Of a stretch of DNA of 64,000 nt, positions 45,343-54,406 are shown piece by piece (position 1 is the first letter of the stretch; each line of letters starts with the position of its first letter). Under the pieces are notes generated by a model that was not told the DNA's origin, made no database searches, and saw only the letters and a list, made by a program, of their open reading frames with translations. The stretch spans positions 62,001-126,000 of the forward strand of contig JAPFCR010000030.1 in assembly GCA_026169375.1 (NCBI GenBank). The letters run 5' to 3'. A program made the position numbers and the translations under genes. The stretch is from Sporosarcina sp. (lineage in GTDB: Bacteria; Bacillota; Bacilli; Bacillales_A; Planococcaceae).

Positions 45343-46197
45343 ATGAAAGGCAAACTGTTTTGGGCTTCCTTATTACTCATTAGCATTAGTTGGATTGTGA
45401 ATGCTTTCTATGCACAATCTAAAATGCTGAAAGAACCTATTTTTCTAGACCATGCCATTTATAAACCTGTCCAACATCGGGATTACTTAACTTTTTACTA
45501 TTTAACAAATGCCAATGATGACACGTCGGTTTCCAATGTTTATTTTAATGGTATTTACGGTTATGTGATTGATGATGAATCGAGTGATCCTATTCAAACA
45601 TTTCCCCATTATGCGCTGCAAAAAGCGATGGTTGAGTTAGAAGTTGCATTTGATTATTTGCAAGACGGGCCTTTATCGAATGATGAAATTCAAGTGACGT
45701 TTAGCGATGGGCGTGGGATGACGGCGCCGATTGGTGAGTTGACGATTTACGAATATGACACGCTAGATTACACGCTCTCCCCTAAAGGTGGGTCGGGCGG
45801 CGGGTATTGGAGTATGAATTGGTATGAGGTCGAAGAAGATGTGACGATTGAAAAAATCGAATTGAATTTAAGTAATCATTTCGCGAAATATGTAACGGTG
45901 AAACTGAATTCACCTTCAATCGCTCGTGCATACGACATTTTAAATACGGGTAAAGAAACCGGTATAAAGTTAGCAGATCTCGAGCTACCGATTGCGTTAC
46001 AAGAAGGGGAAAACTTGTATATTAATTGGAAATTTGATCCTAAACTTTCTGGCTTTATCGAATCATCCATAGTCATCTCTGGCACGACTGCATCCGGAAA
46101 ACCTTTCACTGAAGAAAGTCTGTTATATAGCCAGCAACCTTATTTGGAAAATGAAGATGTGTTAAAAATCATTGAAGAAAGGGAGAATGCTAAGTGA
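45343..46197 (+). CDS. Membrane-anchored exported protein of unknown function
   Basis: 284 aa from the ATG at 45343 with GAGGTGA; an upstream in-frame ATG has no site and would lie in the promoter. One N-terminal hydrophobic segment (about 5-22) without a lipobox, so an uncleaved anchor or signal. The rest is an extracytoplasmic beta-rich domain with NVYFNGIYGYVIDDE, GGSGGGYWSMNWYEVEEDV and many acidic residues. No family recognised. Its stop overlaps the start of the next gene (GTGA). Confidence 0.75.
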   Translation: MKGKLFWASLLLISISWIVNAFYAQSKMLKEPIFLDHAIYKPVQHRDYLTFYYLTNANDDTSVSNVYFNGIYGYVIDDESSDPIQTFPHYALQKAMVELEVAFDYLQDGPLSNDEIQVTFSDGRGMTAPIGELTIYEYDTLDYTLSPKGGSGGGYWSMNWYEVEEDVTIEKIELNLSNHFAKYVTVKLNSPSIARAYDILNTGKETGIKLADLELPIALQEGENLYINWKFDPKLSGFIESSIVISGTTASGKPFTEESLLYSQQPYLENEDVLKIIEERENAK

Positions 46198-46745
46198 AAA
46201 AAGCAATCAATCTTTTATTTTGGGGCTATTTAGTCGTTTTAGTGAGGATTGACTTTGGCCTGGATGTTCTCCCAGTCCCGCTTGGTTATTTCATTATTGC
46301 AACGGGATGTAAACAGTTAGAAAAAAAGTACCCAGTCGCACAAAAAGCATGGGGATTCACAACAGCAATGATTTTTATTTCATTTCCGACGATTTTTTTA
46401 GACGTACATCAACAAACACATATTTTATGGAAAACTTATTCTTTATTCATTATGATCGGGCAACTCATTGTTGTTTATTTTATTTTGAGTTTATTGAAAG
46501 ACATTGTCCTAGACTACGGGAATTCGATATTTAGCCAACGGCTGAAACTGATGACGAAGATTTATATTATCAGCCATCTTTTATATTTTACCGCTTCGAC
46601 ATTCACATTGAATATCGCGCTCGATGACTGGCTGTTTTTTATGACTATTTTCATGTTTGTTATTTTAATCATGGATATTATTTTCCTGGTTTTATTACGC
46701 GAAGTTAGAAAAATCGCAACGAATAAAAAAGTAGATAGATGTTAA
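46194..46745 (+). CDS. Polytopic membrane protein of unknown function
   Basis: 183 aa, GTG start overlapping the stop of the upstream gene, with GGGAG at 8 nt. Five or so hydrophobic segments (about 5-35, 48-67, 78-102, 119-138, 145-170). No catalytic motif seen. Translationally coupled to the exported protein upstream, so the two probably act as one membrane complex, under the divergent two-component system. Confidence 0.75.
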   Translation: MKKAINLLFWGYLVVLVRIDFGLDVLPVPLGYFIIATGCKQLEKKYPVAQKAWGFTTAMIFISFPTIFLDVHQQTHILWKTYSLFIMIGQLIVVYFILSLLKDIVLDYGNSIFSQRLKLMTKIYIISHLLYFTASTFTLNIALDDWLFFMTIFMFVILIMDIIFLVLLREVRKIATNKKVDRC

Positions 46746-46784
46746 TCCCCCCCTGAAATGATCGGGTAAAATAACCTTTTTCAC

Positions 46785-47663
46785 TTACCCGTCCTCTACC
46801 CTTTGCCCTCTACTACTAAGCGTCAATACTAGAATCCCACCAAGGAGTAAAACGATACCGCCCCACGATGTAATAGAGAGTTGTTCACCGACAATTAGGA
46901 CACTTAATAACGCGGCAGTAAGTGGTTCTGCTAATGATAACGTGACGGCTGAAGAGGATGGAATGAATTTAAGTCCCGTTGAAAATAAAATATAAGCAAT
47001 CGATGTTGCTGCAATTCCTATAAACAAAACAACTGCAATACCTCGACCAGTCAATAAACCTTTTGTTTCAAAGACAAATAAAAATGGCAATAACATCACC
47101 GCACTTAATGAAAAGATTACCGCTACTGCTGAAACGACTGGTACTGTATCAACGATCTTCTTATTCACTAATGTGTAAATCGCAAATAATGCCCCTGCCC
47201 CGAGCGCCATTAGAATTCCATTTGAGTTTACAATGATGCCTTCTTTATTTAAAAATAACAATCCACAACCTATAATGGCAAGCACTGTTGCAATTCCCCA
47301 CACGCGAGTCGGACGACGTTTTACGATGATCCATTCAATCATGCCGGAAAATATCGGTGCACTTCCGATTGTCACAACTGTCCCGATTGCAACACCCGTT
47401 AATCTAACCGAAGAGAAAAATAAACATTGGAACGCAGCCATCGAAATCGCTGCATAAAAAGTTGATGTCCATGGCCAATTTTTCACATCAATTTTACCAC
47501 GCACAATTAAAATAATGAGTAAACTAAATCCCCCAACTGCTAAACGAGATGCGCCAACAACTAGTGGGTGAACTGTGTTTGGTAGAAAAGTTTGTGCAGT
47601 CCCTGTCGTTCCCCAAAGTATCGCTCCCATTAATACAAAAAGAAATGCCATACGTTGTGCCAT
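46785..47663 (-). CDS. EamA/DMT-family transporter
   Basis: 292 aa with ten hydrophobic segments in two EamA repeats (first begins FLFVLMGAILWGTTGTAQTFLP, second GILMALGAGALFAIYTLVNKK). C-terminal repeat has SSSAVTLSLAEPLTAALLSVLIVGEQLS. Probably a metabolite or amino-acid exporter; substrate unknown. A G-rich stretch precedes the first ATG; an ATG four codons in is an alternative start. Confidence 0.88.
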   Translation of the reverse strand: MAQRMAFLFVLMGAILWGTTGTAQTFLPNTVHPLVVGASRLAVGGFSLLIILIVRGKIDVKNWPWTSTFYAAISMAAFQCLFFSSVRLTGVAIGTVVTIGSAPIFSGMIEWIIVKRRPTRVWGIATVLAIIGCGLLFLNKEGIIVNSNGILMALGAGALFAIYTLVNKKIVDTVPVVSAVAVIFSLSAVMLLPFLFVFETKGLLTGRGIAVVLFIGIAATSIAYILFSTGLKFIPSSSAVTLSLAEPLTAALLSVLIVGEQLSITSWGGIVLLLGGILVLTLSSRGQRVEDG

Positions 47664-47849
47664 CCCACCCCGCCCCCCATTCTCTATCTATATGCTAAAG
47701 ATACCATATTTTTGTTTTATATTATTATGATTTTTTAATATAGAAGAGGTGATTGAGAAACTATTTCGCCAGGGTTAACTTAAATCGATTACAAACTTCA
47801 TATACTAAATAAAAATCTGCGGGGCATTGATCATCTTCCACCAATAAAA

Positions 47850-47884
47850 AATCGCTTCACGGAAAAACTTCCCGCAAAGCGATT
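47850..47884 (-). terminator. Terminator after the ABC exporter gene
   Basis: Stem aatcgctt/aagcgatt (47850-47857 with 47877-47884) extended by a partly paired inner stem, followed by six T on the minus strand, 14 nt beyond the stop. Confidence 0.8.
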
Positions 47885-47898
47885 ACAATATACATCGT

Positions 47899-49632
47899 CT
47901 ACGCCAACTGCTGAGCAGCAAATTCACGGTAAAGCTTGTGTGATTCAACTAACTCTTCATGTGTTCCGCTTCCTGTAATCTTTCCTTTTTCAATAAAAAT
48001 AATTTGATCTGCATCGACAATTGTGGATAACCGGTGAGCAATGACAAAAGTTGTACGTCCTTCCATTAAGCGACTTAACGCTTGTTGGACAACTCGCTCA
48101 GATTGACTATCTAAACTTGCGGTCGCTTCATCCATCATTAACACTTTCGGGTCTCGTAAAAATGCTCTTGCAATGGCAATTCTTTGTCTTTGACCTCCAG
48201 AAAGTTTGACACCACGTTCGCCAACTTCTGTATCTAATCCATCTGTAAATTCTTGAATAAACTGGTCTGCGTAAGCCATTCTTGCAACTTCCCATAATCG
48301 TTCGTCGGAAATTGCATGCTTATCTTCCAATCCATACGTTAAATTATCGCGAATCGTTCCTGCCATCATTGCACTTTCCTGAGCTACATAACCGATTTGG
48401 CCACGCCAAGATTGGATGGAAATATCGCGAATTGACGTATCACCAATTAAAATATCGCCTACTGTCGGCTCATAAAAACGTTCTAATAACCCAAACACTG
48501 TCGTTTTCCCGCCGCCACTTGGTCCAGCAAAAGCAATCATTTCTCCTGGATTCGCTTTGAAAGAAATACGATCAATGACTGGTTCATCTTCTTCATAACT
48601 AAACGATACATCCGAAACAATAATCGGCTCATCTGCAATGTCTTTTTCAATTCCGCTTTGACCACTTTCCAGCGGTACGTCTAAAATGTCAATAATTCGC
48701 TCCGTTGCACCTTTCGCTTTTTGTAACTGCGTAAAGAACATCGCAAACGTCGTAATTGGCATAATAATTTGGAATAAGTAAAGTAAAAATGCAACAAGTG
48801 TACCGGTCGACATTTCACCACTCGCCACACGCATCCCGCCATATGCGATAATGGTGACAATGACAAGCATCACGACAAACTGCATAATCGGCGCAATTAA
48901 CGCAAAGATACGGGCTTCTTTTAAACCAAACCCTAACAACTTTTCTATTCCTGAAATACCTTTTGCTTCTTCATCTTTCTCTGCAGTAGAGGCTTTCATT
49001 AAACGAATTTCGCCTAACGTTTGCTGAACATTTCCAGTGAAAACTGCTGTTTCATCTTGTAAACCTCTAGAAATTTTTGCCATACGTTTACCAAGTGGAA
49101 TCATAATTGCCAAAGTAACGGGCACTGCCACAAGCATCATTAATGTCATTTTCCAATCCATAATGATTAGTAGCGTTACTGCACCTATAATTGAAATGAT
49201 TCCTGTAATAAATTGCGGGAAATGATCTGTAATTAAATCCTTCACGACACTCGTATCATTCACGACACGGCTTACTGTTTCACCACTCGAATTTTCATCA
49301 TAATAACCAACGGGCAATCGAACGAGCTTTAACCACATTTTCTCGCGTAAACTTGCGACAATTTTTTGTCCCACTGCTGCAAGTAAATAAATTGAAAATC
49401 CGCTAATGACAGCTTGAACAACGAACGCAATCGCAATGGCTACTAGTAAGGGTACACTTAAGGACGAGACTGAAAACCCGTCGACTAAGTTCTTCGTAAG
49501 CATCGGCACGACTAGTCCCGCGAGCGTCGTTAAAATACTCCCAACCATCCCGATAATAAGTGCTGTTTTTGGGATTTTTGTTGATAAAATTAATTGAATG
49601 AAAGGCTTAATGCCACTTTCTTTTTTATTCAT
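47899..49632 (-). CDS. ABC exporter half-transporter (multidrug type, BmrA-like)
   Basis: 577 aa. Six-helix exporter domain (about 20-310) fused to an ATPase domain: Walker A GPSGGGKTT near residue 370, signature LSGGQRQRIAIARAF, Walker B VLMMDEATASLD, H-loop IAHRLST. Type IV exporter acting as a homodimer; similar to BmrA/LmrA drug and lipid exporters. Single gene with its own terminator. Substrate unknown. Confidence 0.9.
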   Translation of the reverse strand: MNKKESGIKPFIQLILSTKIPKTALIIGMVGSILTTLAGLVVPMLTKNLVDGFSVSSLSVPLLVAIAIAFVVQAVISGFSIYLLAAVGQKIVASLREKMWLKLVRLPVGYYDENSSGETVSRVVNDTSVVKDLITDHFPQFITGIISIIGAVTLLIIMDWKMTLMMLVAVPVTLAIMIPLGKRMAKISRGLQDETAVFTGNVQQTLGEIRLMKASTAEKDEEAKGISGIEKLLGFGLKEARIFALIAPIMQFVVMLVIVTIIAYGGMRVASGEMSTGTLVAFLLYLFQIIMPITTFAMFFTQLQKAKGATERIIDILDVPLESGQSGIEKDIADEPIIVSDVSFSYEEDEPVIDRISFKANPGEMIAFAGPSGGGKTTVFGLLERFYEPTVGDILIGDTSIRDISIQSWRGQIGYVAQESAMMAGTIRDNLTYGLEDKHAISDERLWEVARMAYADQFIQEFTDGLDTEVGERGVKLSGGQRQRIAIARAFLRDPKVLMMDEATASLDSQSERVVQQALSRLMEGRTTFVIAHRLSTIVDADQIIFIEKGKITGSGTHEELVESHKLYREFAAQQLA

Positions 49633-49710
49633 ACTTTCGATCCTTTCATATTGTAAATTGATGTTTTCTTTTACTTTATCATAGAGAAGATAAATTCGCG
49701 TGACTAAGAC

Positions 49711-49770
49711 TTTATCGGCTGAGGCCGTGCCCGCGGAAGAAAGCGTCCGATTTGGAACGGAGATTAATTG
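49711..49770. repeat. Possible dispersed intergenic repeat
   Basis: A GC-rich 60-nt stretch (GGCTGAGGCCGTGCCCGCGG... GCGTCCG... GGAACGGAGATTAA words) in an otherwise AT-rich 315-nt gap. The wording resembles a motif that recurs between genes in Bacillus-group genomes. It has no ORF. Only one copy is in the window, so repeat status is from memory of related genomes. Confidence 0.35.
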
Positions 49771-49865
49771 TGTTATGGATTTTTATTTATCCCCCACAAA
49801 CATTTTATTCATAAGACTTTATCCAATTAGATACAGATATTCGTATTCGAATCTTGTTACAACAT

Positions 49866-49897
49866 AAAAAGCACATCTTAAACCTGATGTGCTTTTT
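49866..49897 (-). terminator. Terminator after cydC
   Basis: A 12-bp perfect stem (aaaaagcacatc at 49866-49877, gatgtgcttttt at 49886-49897), 8-nt loop, T-rich on both sides. It ends the cydABDC transcript. Confidence 0.85.
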
Positions 49898-49947
49898 GTG
49901 TTCCCCATGCATTACATGATATACCTAAACTCTATTAATGATTGTAA

Positions 49948-51675
49948 TCACCGACCACGATCCAGCTCATATAATTGCTGATAACGCGTATTCGTCGCCA
50001 TCAACTTCTCATGTGAACCTTGTATCGAAATTTGTCCTCTATCCAAAAAGATGATTTCATCCATTTGTTCGATCCCTGTTAAATGATGCGTAATCCAAAT
50101 GATTGTTTTATCTTGTAAGCTCTCTAAAATTGTATCGACTAACTCACTTTCCGTAACAGGATCTAATCCAATTGTCGGCTCATCTAATATCACAATAGGC
50201 GTGTCTTGCAGTAAAATTCTCGCTAAAGCAATTCGCTGCCTTTCCCCACCTGAAAATCGTTGTCCTGTTTCTTCCATTTGTGTTTGTAAACCATCTGGAA
50301 GAGACGCAATATATTCGTCTAGTCGAACTTTGCGGATAACTTCTTCAATTTCTTCAGTTGTTGCTTCTCTATTCCCTAACCGAATATTGTTTTCAACAGT
50401 TGTCGCAAATAAATACGGTTTCTGATTTAACACGCCAACCATATTATGAATTTGTTCTCCGTATTCAAACGGTGCATGCTCGTTAATCAAGACATGCCCT
50501 ACCGTCGGTTGAATCCCACCTTGTAAAATTTGTAATAAAGTAGATTTACCCGCACCACTTTTTCCGAGCAAAGCAATTTTTTGACCCTGTGGAATGGATA
50601 AATCGAGCTTATGCAATGCATCTACTTTTTCTCCATCATAGCGATAAGACAAAGATGAAATCGAAATCGATGCTTGCTTCGCTAAATTTATGTCTTTTTG
50701 AATCACATTTTCTTTTGGTACATACTTTTGAATCGCTTCAATTCGACCGAGCGATTCTTCATAGGCCGGGATTCGCTCAATTGCGTGGGATAACGGAATA
50801 AGTGCTTCAATAATGGGGAGTGTAACAAGTGTAAATGCTGCGATATACGCTGGCATAATTTCTCCTTGTTCAGCTGAATAACCTGCCCAAATCCCTACCA
50901 TGACTAAAACTGCTCCAGCAATAAGCTGTAATTGAAATCCTCTTGACTGATTCCAATAAGCAAGCTTACTTTCCATTTCATGGCTCTTTTTACTCTCTTC
51001 CATAAAACCAGCAATGAACTGTTCTTTTCTCCCACTAATCATCCAGTCTGTAATCCCAAAAATGGCATCTGTTAATGTCCGATATAAATAACTATGTTGT
51101 TTTTTGGCATCGACTTGATGTCGTTTTAATTTATATAAAGAATAAAGTGGATAAACAAACGCAATGACGCTTAAACAAAGCGCAATCCAAATTGCAAATA
51201 ACCAATCAAAAAATGCCAGCATAATCGTTGCATAGAAAAACAAACATAGGCCTACAACTGTCGGAAAAAGCGTTCGAATATACACATCTTGTAAATGTTC
51301 AATATCATCCGCAAGCGTTCCTAACAAGTCGCCCGTTTGAAAACGTGACCGAATCATTAGTGCTTGTGGCTCCAACATTCTGTATAATTGTACTCGCATT
51401 TTTGATAAAATTTTAAGTACCGCATTATGACCTGCTAAACGTTCAACATAGTGTGTCGATGCGCGGGACAAACCAAATGCACGAACAAGAACAATCGGAA
51501 TCGTCAACAGCATAATGGACTCCGGCATTTCAGATGCTTTAGAAATTAAATACCCTGATGTAAAAGTTAACATCGCACCAGACAAGACAGCTAAAGTACC
51601 TAAAAGAATTGTTGCTATCATCGCTTTTTTATACTTTTTCAAATATGGCGCGATATATGTTTGAAATAGCTTCAT
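49948..51675 (-). CDS. cydC: Thiol reductant ABC exporter subunit CydC
   Basis: 575 aa, ATGA overlap with the gene upstream. Six helices (about 15-300), then ATPase: Walker A GKSGAGKST, signature FSGGERQRIALARILL, Walker B IVILDEPTIGLD, H-loop ITHHLTG. The CydC type has GYLISKASEMPESIMLLTIPIVLVRAFGLSRA (in the first helices), as here. With CydD it exports cysteine/glutathione or haem-linked reductant needed to assemble cytochrome bd. Naming follows E. coli; Bacillus literature may swap the letters. Confidence 0.9.
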   Translation of the reverse strand: MKLFQTYIAPYLKKYKKAMIATILLGTLAVLSGAMLTFTSGYLISKASEMPESIMLLTIPIVLVRAFGLSRASTHYVERLAGHNAVLKILSKMRVQLYRMLEPQALMIRSRFQTGDLLGTLADDIEHLQDVYIRTLFPTVVGLCLFFYATIMLAFFDWLFAIWIALCLSVIAFVYPLYSLYKLKRHQVDAKKQHSYLYRTLTDAIFGITDWMISGRKEQFIAGFMEESKKSHEMESKLAYWNQSRGFQLQLIAGAVLVMVGIWAGYSAEQGEIMPAYIAAFTLVTLPIIEALIPLSHAIERIPAYEESLGRIEAIQKYVPKENVIQKDINLAKQASISISSLSYRYDGEKVDALHKLDLSIPQGQKIALLGKSGAGKSTLLQILQGGIQPTVGHVLINEHAPFEYGEQIHNMVGVLNQKPYLFATTVENNIRLGNREATTEEIEEVIRKVRLDEYIASLPDGLQTQMEETGQRFSGGERQRIALARILLQDTPIVILDEPTIGLDPVTESELVDTILESLQDKTIIWITHHLTGIEQMDEIIFLDRGQISIQGSHEKLMATNTRYQQLYELDRGR

Positions 51676-53393
51676 TCCTTCATTCCCTCTCTTTGTGCGC
51701 TGATTAACTGATGATAGGCACCAGACTTTTTCACAAGTTCCTCATGTGTTCCTGTTTCCACAATTCTCCCATGTTCAAAAACGAATATTTTATCCATGTT
51801 TTTCATCCAATGCAGACGGTGAGTTGCGAAAAAGACAAGTTTGTCTTCCAACATTGGTAACATTGTCTCTTTAATTTCATGTTCTGTTTCAATATCTAAA
51901 TGTGCTGTTGGCTCATCGAACAATAAAATAGAACGTTTTTGCAACAGCAAGCGTGCAAGTGCAACCCTTTGTTCTTCTCCTCCACTTAACGCTCTTCCCG
52001 CTTGACCAATCAGTTCATCTAAGCCATTCGGAAAATAACTTACAAGTTCATCTAAACCCGACATTTTCACTGCTTCGGCTACTTCTTCACGAGTTGCCGT
52101 TGGTTCATAAAACCGTATATTATCTAACACAGTCATTGAAAATATCGTTGGGTGTTGGGGAATGTACGTTAACTGATTTTGCCAACTCGGTACAGTGAGA
52201 TGATTCACTTTTGTGCTTTCGATTGAAATTTCCCCTGACGTTGGCTGAGTAAATCCAGATAATAAGTCGATTAATGTCGATTTTCCTGCACCTGATGTAC
52301 CGACAATACCGATTTTTTGATGCCCTTTCACAGTGAAATCAATATCTTGTAAAATAGCACGATTTTCTTTCGTCATTTTTTCAATTCCGCTAAGTGTCAT
52401 CGTACTGTCATTTGTCCAAGTAGGTACAGTAGGTAAATTCGTAGTTTCTACTGTTTGTTCTTTTAATAGCTGCTGAATCTCTTCTCCTGCCTCTTTCCCA
52501 TCCATCGTTGCATGGAAATCATTGCCTAACTCGCGAACTGGCGCAAAATAATCTGGCGCTAAAATTAAAATAAGAAGCGCAAGCTCAAGCCCAATATTTC
52601 CACTTATTAGTCGTACACCTAATTCAACGGCAATAACAGCTATGGACATACTTGTAAAAAAATCGAGTGCAAAAGTCGATAAAAAAGCAACGCGTAATGT
52701 CTTATTCGTTGCAACGCGGTATTGGTTACTTACGTTTTCAATTGCTTCTTCGTGTGCTTTACTGCGACCTAAATATTTTAACGTCACTAATCCACGTAAA
52801 GAATCGACAAAGTGACGCGATAATAACTTGTACGTATCAAGTTGAGCATCCATTTGTTTTTGCGCAGTAAATCCGAGTAAAATTAAAAAAACAATTAAAA
52901 TAGGTAATACGATTGCCAAAATAATGCCCGACAGTGCATCGACGCGAAATACATATAAGAATAATACAAAAGGGATGATTCCCATCGACATAAAGCGAGG
53001 AATATACAACTGTAAATATGTCCTAAACTGGGAAATTCCTTCTAATGTTAAAGTGATCATATTACCTGAACCATGTTTCCCTATACTTCGTGGACCAAGT
53101 TCAAATGTTTTTTCGACGAGTTGCTGCTGAAGTGAAGAAGCTGTTCGGTCTGCAAAATGATAAGCAATACGTTCTTTGCCCCATTGCAAAAAGTTCCGAA
53201 TAAGATGTGCAACAAAAAAGATGAGTAAAGAGGAAAAAGCCGCTGTCCAAGTAGCTCCTTGAAACATCATGGTAATGGCTTTTGACAAATACAATGCTTG
53301 TACAATAATTGAAATGGCTTGGCCGAGTGTTAATAACCCGACCAATGCCATTGTTTTTTTACTTCCTTCATATTGAAGTAATTGTTTATCCAT
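51672..53393 (-). CDS. cydD: Thiol reductant ABC exporter subunit CydD
   Basis: 573 aa; its ATG overlaps the cydB stop (TAATG). Six helices, then ATPase with Walker A GTSGAGKST, signature LSGGEEQRVALARLLL, Walker B ILLFDEPTAHLD, H-loop FATHRLH. The FALDFFTSMSIAVIAVELGVRL helix is typical of CydD. Partner of the CydC product; same operon as cydAB. Confidence 0.9.
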   Translation of the reverse strand: MDKQLLQYEGSKKTMALVGLLTLGQAISIIVQALYLSKAITMMFQGATWTAAFSSLLIFFVAHLIRNFLQWGKERIAYHFADRTASSLQQQLVEKTFELGPRSIGKHGSGNMITLTLEGISQFRTYLQLYIPRFMSMGIIPFVLFLYVFRVDALSGIILAIVLPILIVFLILLGFTAQKQMDAQLDTYKLLSRHFVDSLRGLVTLKYLGRSKAHEEAIENVSNQYRVATNKTLRVAFLSTFALDFFTSMSIAVIAVELGVRLISGNIGLELALLILILAPDYFAPVRELGNDFHATMDGKEAGEEIQQLLKEQTVETTNLPTVPTWTNDSTMTLSGIEKMTKENRAILQDIDFTVKGHQKIGIVGTSGAGKSTLIDLLSGFTQPTSGEISIESTKVNHLTVPSWQNQLTYIPQHPTIFSMTVLDNIRFYEPTATREEVAEAVKMSGLDELVSYFPNGLDELIGQAGRALSGGEEQRVALARLLLQKRSILLFDEPTAHLDIETEHEIKETMLPMLEDKLVFFATHRLHWMKNMDKIFVFEHGRIVETGTHEELVKKSGAYHQLISAQREGMKE

Positions 53394-54406
53394 TAGTATC
53401 CGACAGTCTCCTTTTTAGACACGCGTTTACGGAATACATAATACGACCAAAGTGTATATCCTAATATAATTGGAAGCATCGTTGCCGCAACAATTGTCAT
53501 TACTTTAAGGGAATAATCGCCTGAAGCTGCCTCATAAATAGATATGTTTTGAGCAGCTCCTAATGAACTAATCATAACATTTGGGAACAATGCAATAAAG
53601 AAAGATGCTGTCACAATGATAAACACAAGACCTGTCATTGTGAAGCTTAGCCCTTCTTTCTTCTTACGTAATAACGGAAGAAGTGTACCGTACAAGATTA
53701 CAACTAGCGCATACATCGGAATTAAAAACATGCCTTTTTCTGAAAATGCCTCTGTATAAACAATCGTTAATGCAATAAATACTACAAGAAGTAACCCGGT
53801 TAATACATATATTTTTTGTGCTTGACTCCGTGCGCGCTCACGTAAATCTCCTTCAGTCTTCAGTGAAAGGAACGTCAATCCATGGAGGTAAGACAGCACT
53901 ACAAACAAAAGTCCTCCAACAAGAGTATAGACATTTACAATGTCAAAGAAACCTGCATACATATTCATTTCTGCATCGATTGGTATACCTTTAATGAGAC
54001 TTGAAAATACAATCCCTAATAAGAATGGTGGTAAAATGCTTCCTATAAACATCGACCAATCCCAAGCATTTTTCCAGCGCTTCGTCTCCCCTCTTCCTCT
54101 AACTTCTAATGAAACACCTCTTCCCATTAATGCAATGACAAGTATCAGGAACAATAAATAATAACCGCTAAATAACGTTGCATACCAATGTGGAAAAGCT
54201 GCAAACATGGCCCCAATTGCGGTAATAAGCCATACTTCATTGCCTGCCCATGTTGGTCCAATCGCTTTATTTAACAGTTGGTTGTCTTCATCGTCCTTTG
54301 CAAGAAATTTTGCACCCATTCCAACACCAAAGTCAAATCCCTCAAGAAACATAAATCCTACAAACAGCACACCAATTAATAAAAACCATAACTCACTTAG
54401 TTGCAT
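53393..54406 (-). CDS. cydB: Cytochrome bd ubiquinol/menaquinol oxidase subunit II (CydB)
   Basis: 337 aa with about eight to nine helices. Motifs MFLEGFDFGVGMGAKFL near residue 20, IGPTWAGNEVWLITAIGAMFAAFPHWYA and GRGVSLEVRG, all typical of CydB. It overlaps cydA by 14 nt and cydD by 1 nt. Confidence 0.95.
   Translation of the reverse strand: MQLSELWFLLIGVLFVGFMFLEGFDFGVGMGAKFLAKDDEDNQLLNKAIGPTWAGNEVWLITAIGAMFAAFPHWYATLFSGYYLLFLILVIALMGRGVSLEVRGRGETKRWKNAWDWSMFIGSILPPFLLGIVFSSLIKGIPIDAEMNMYAGFFDIVNVYTLVGGLLFVVLSYLHGLTFLSLKTEGDLRERARSQAQKIYVLTGLLLVVFIALTIVYTEAFSEKGMFLIPMYALVVILYGTLLPLLRKKKEGLSFTMTGLVFIIVTASFFIALFPNVMISSLGAAQNISIYEAASGDYSLKVMTIVAATMLPIILGYTLWSYYVFRKRVSKKETVGY

Noticed and set aside
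46764..46790. Hairpin cgggtaa/ttacccg between the unknown membrane gene and the EamA gene
   Set aside because: The stem is only 7 bp, the loop is 13 nt and no T-run follows, so I did not call it a terminator.
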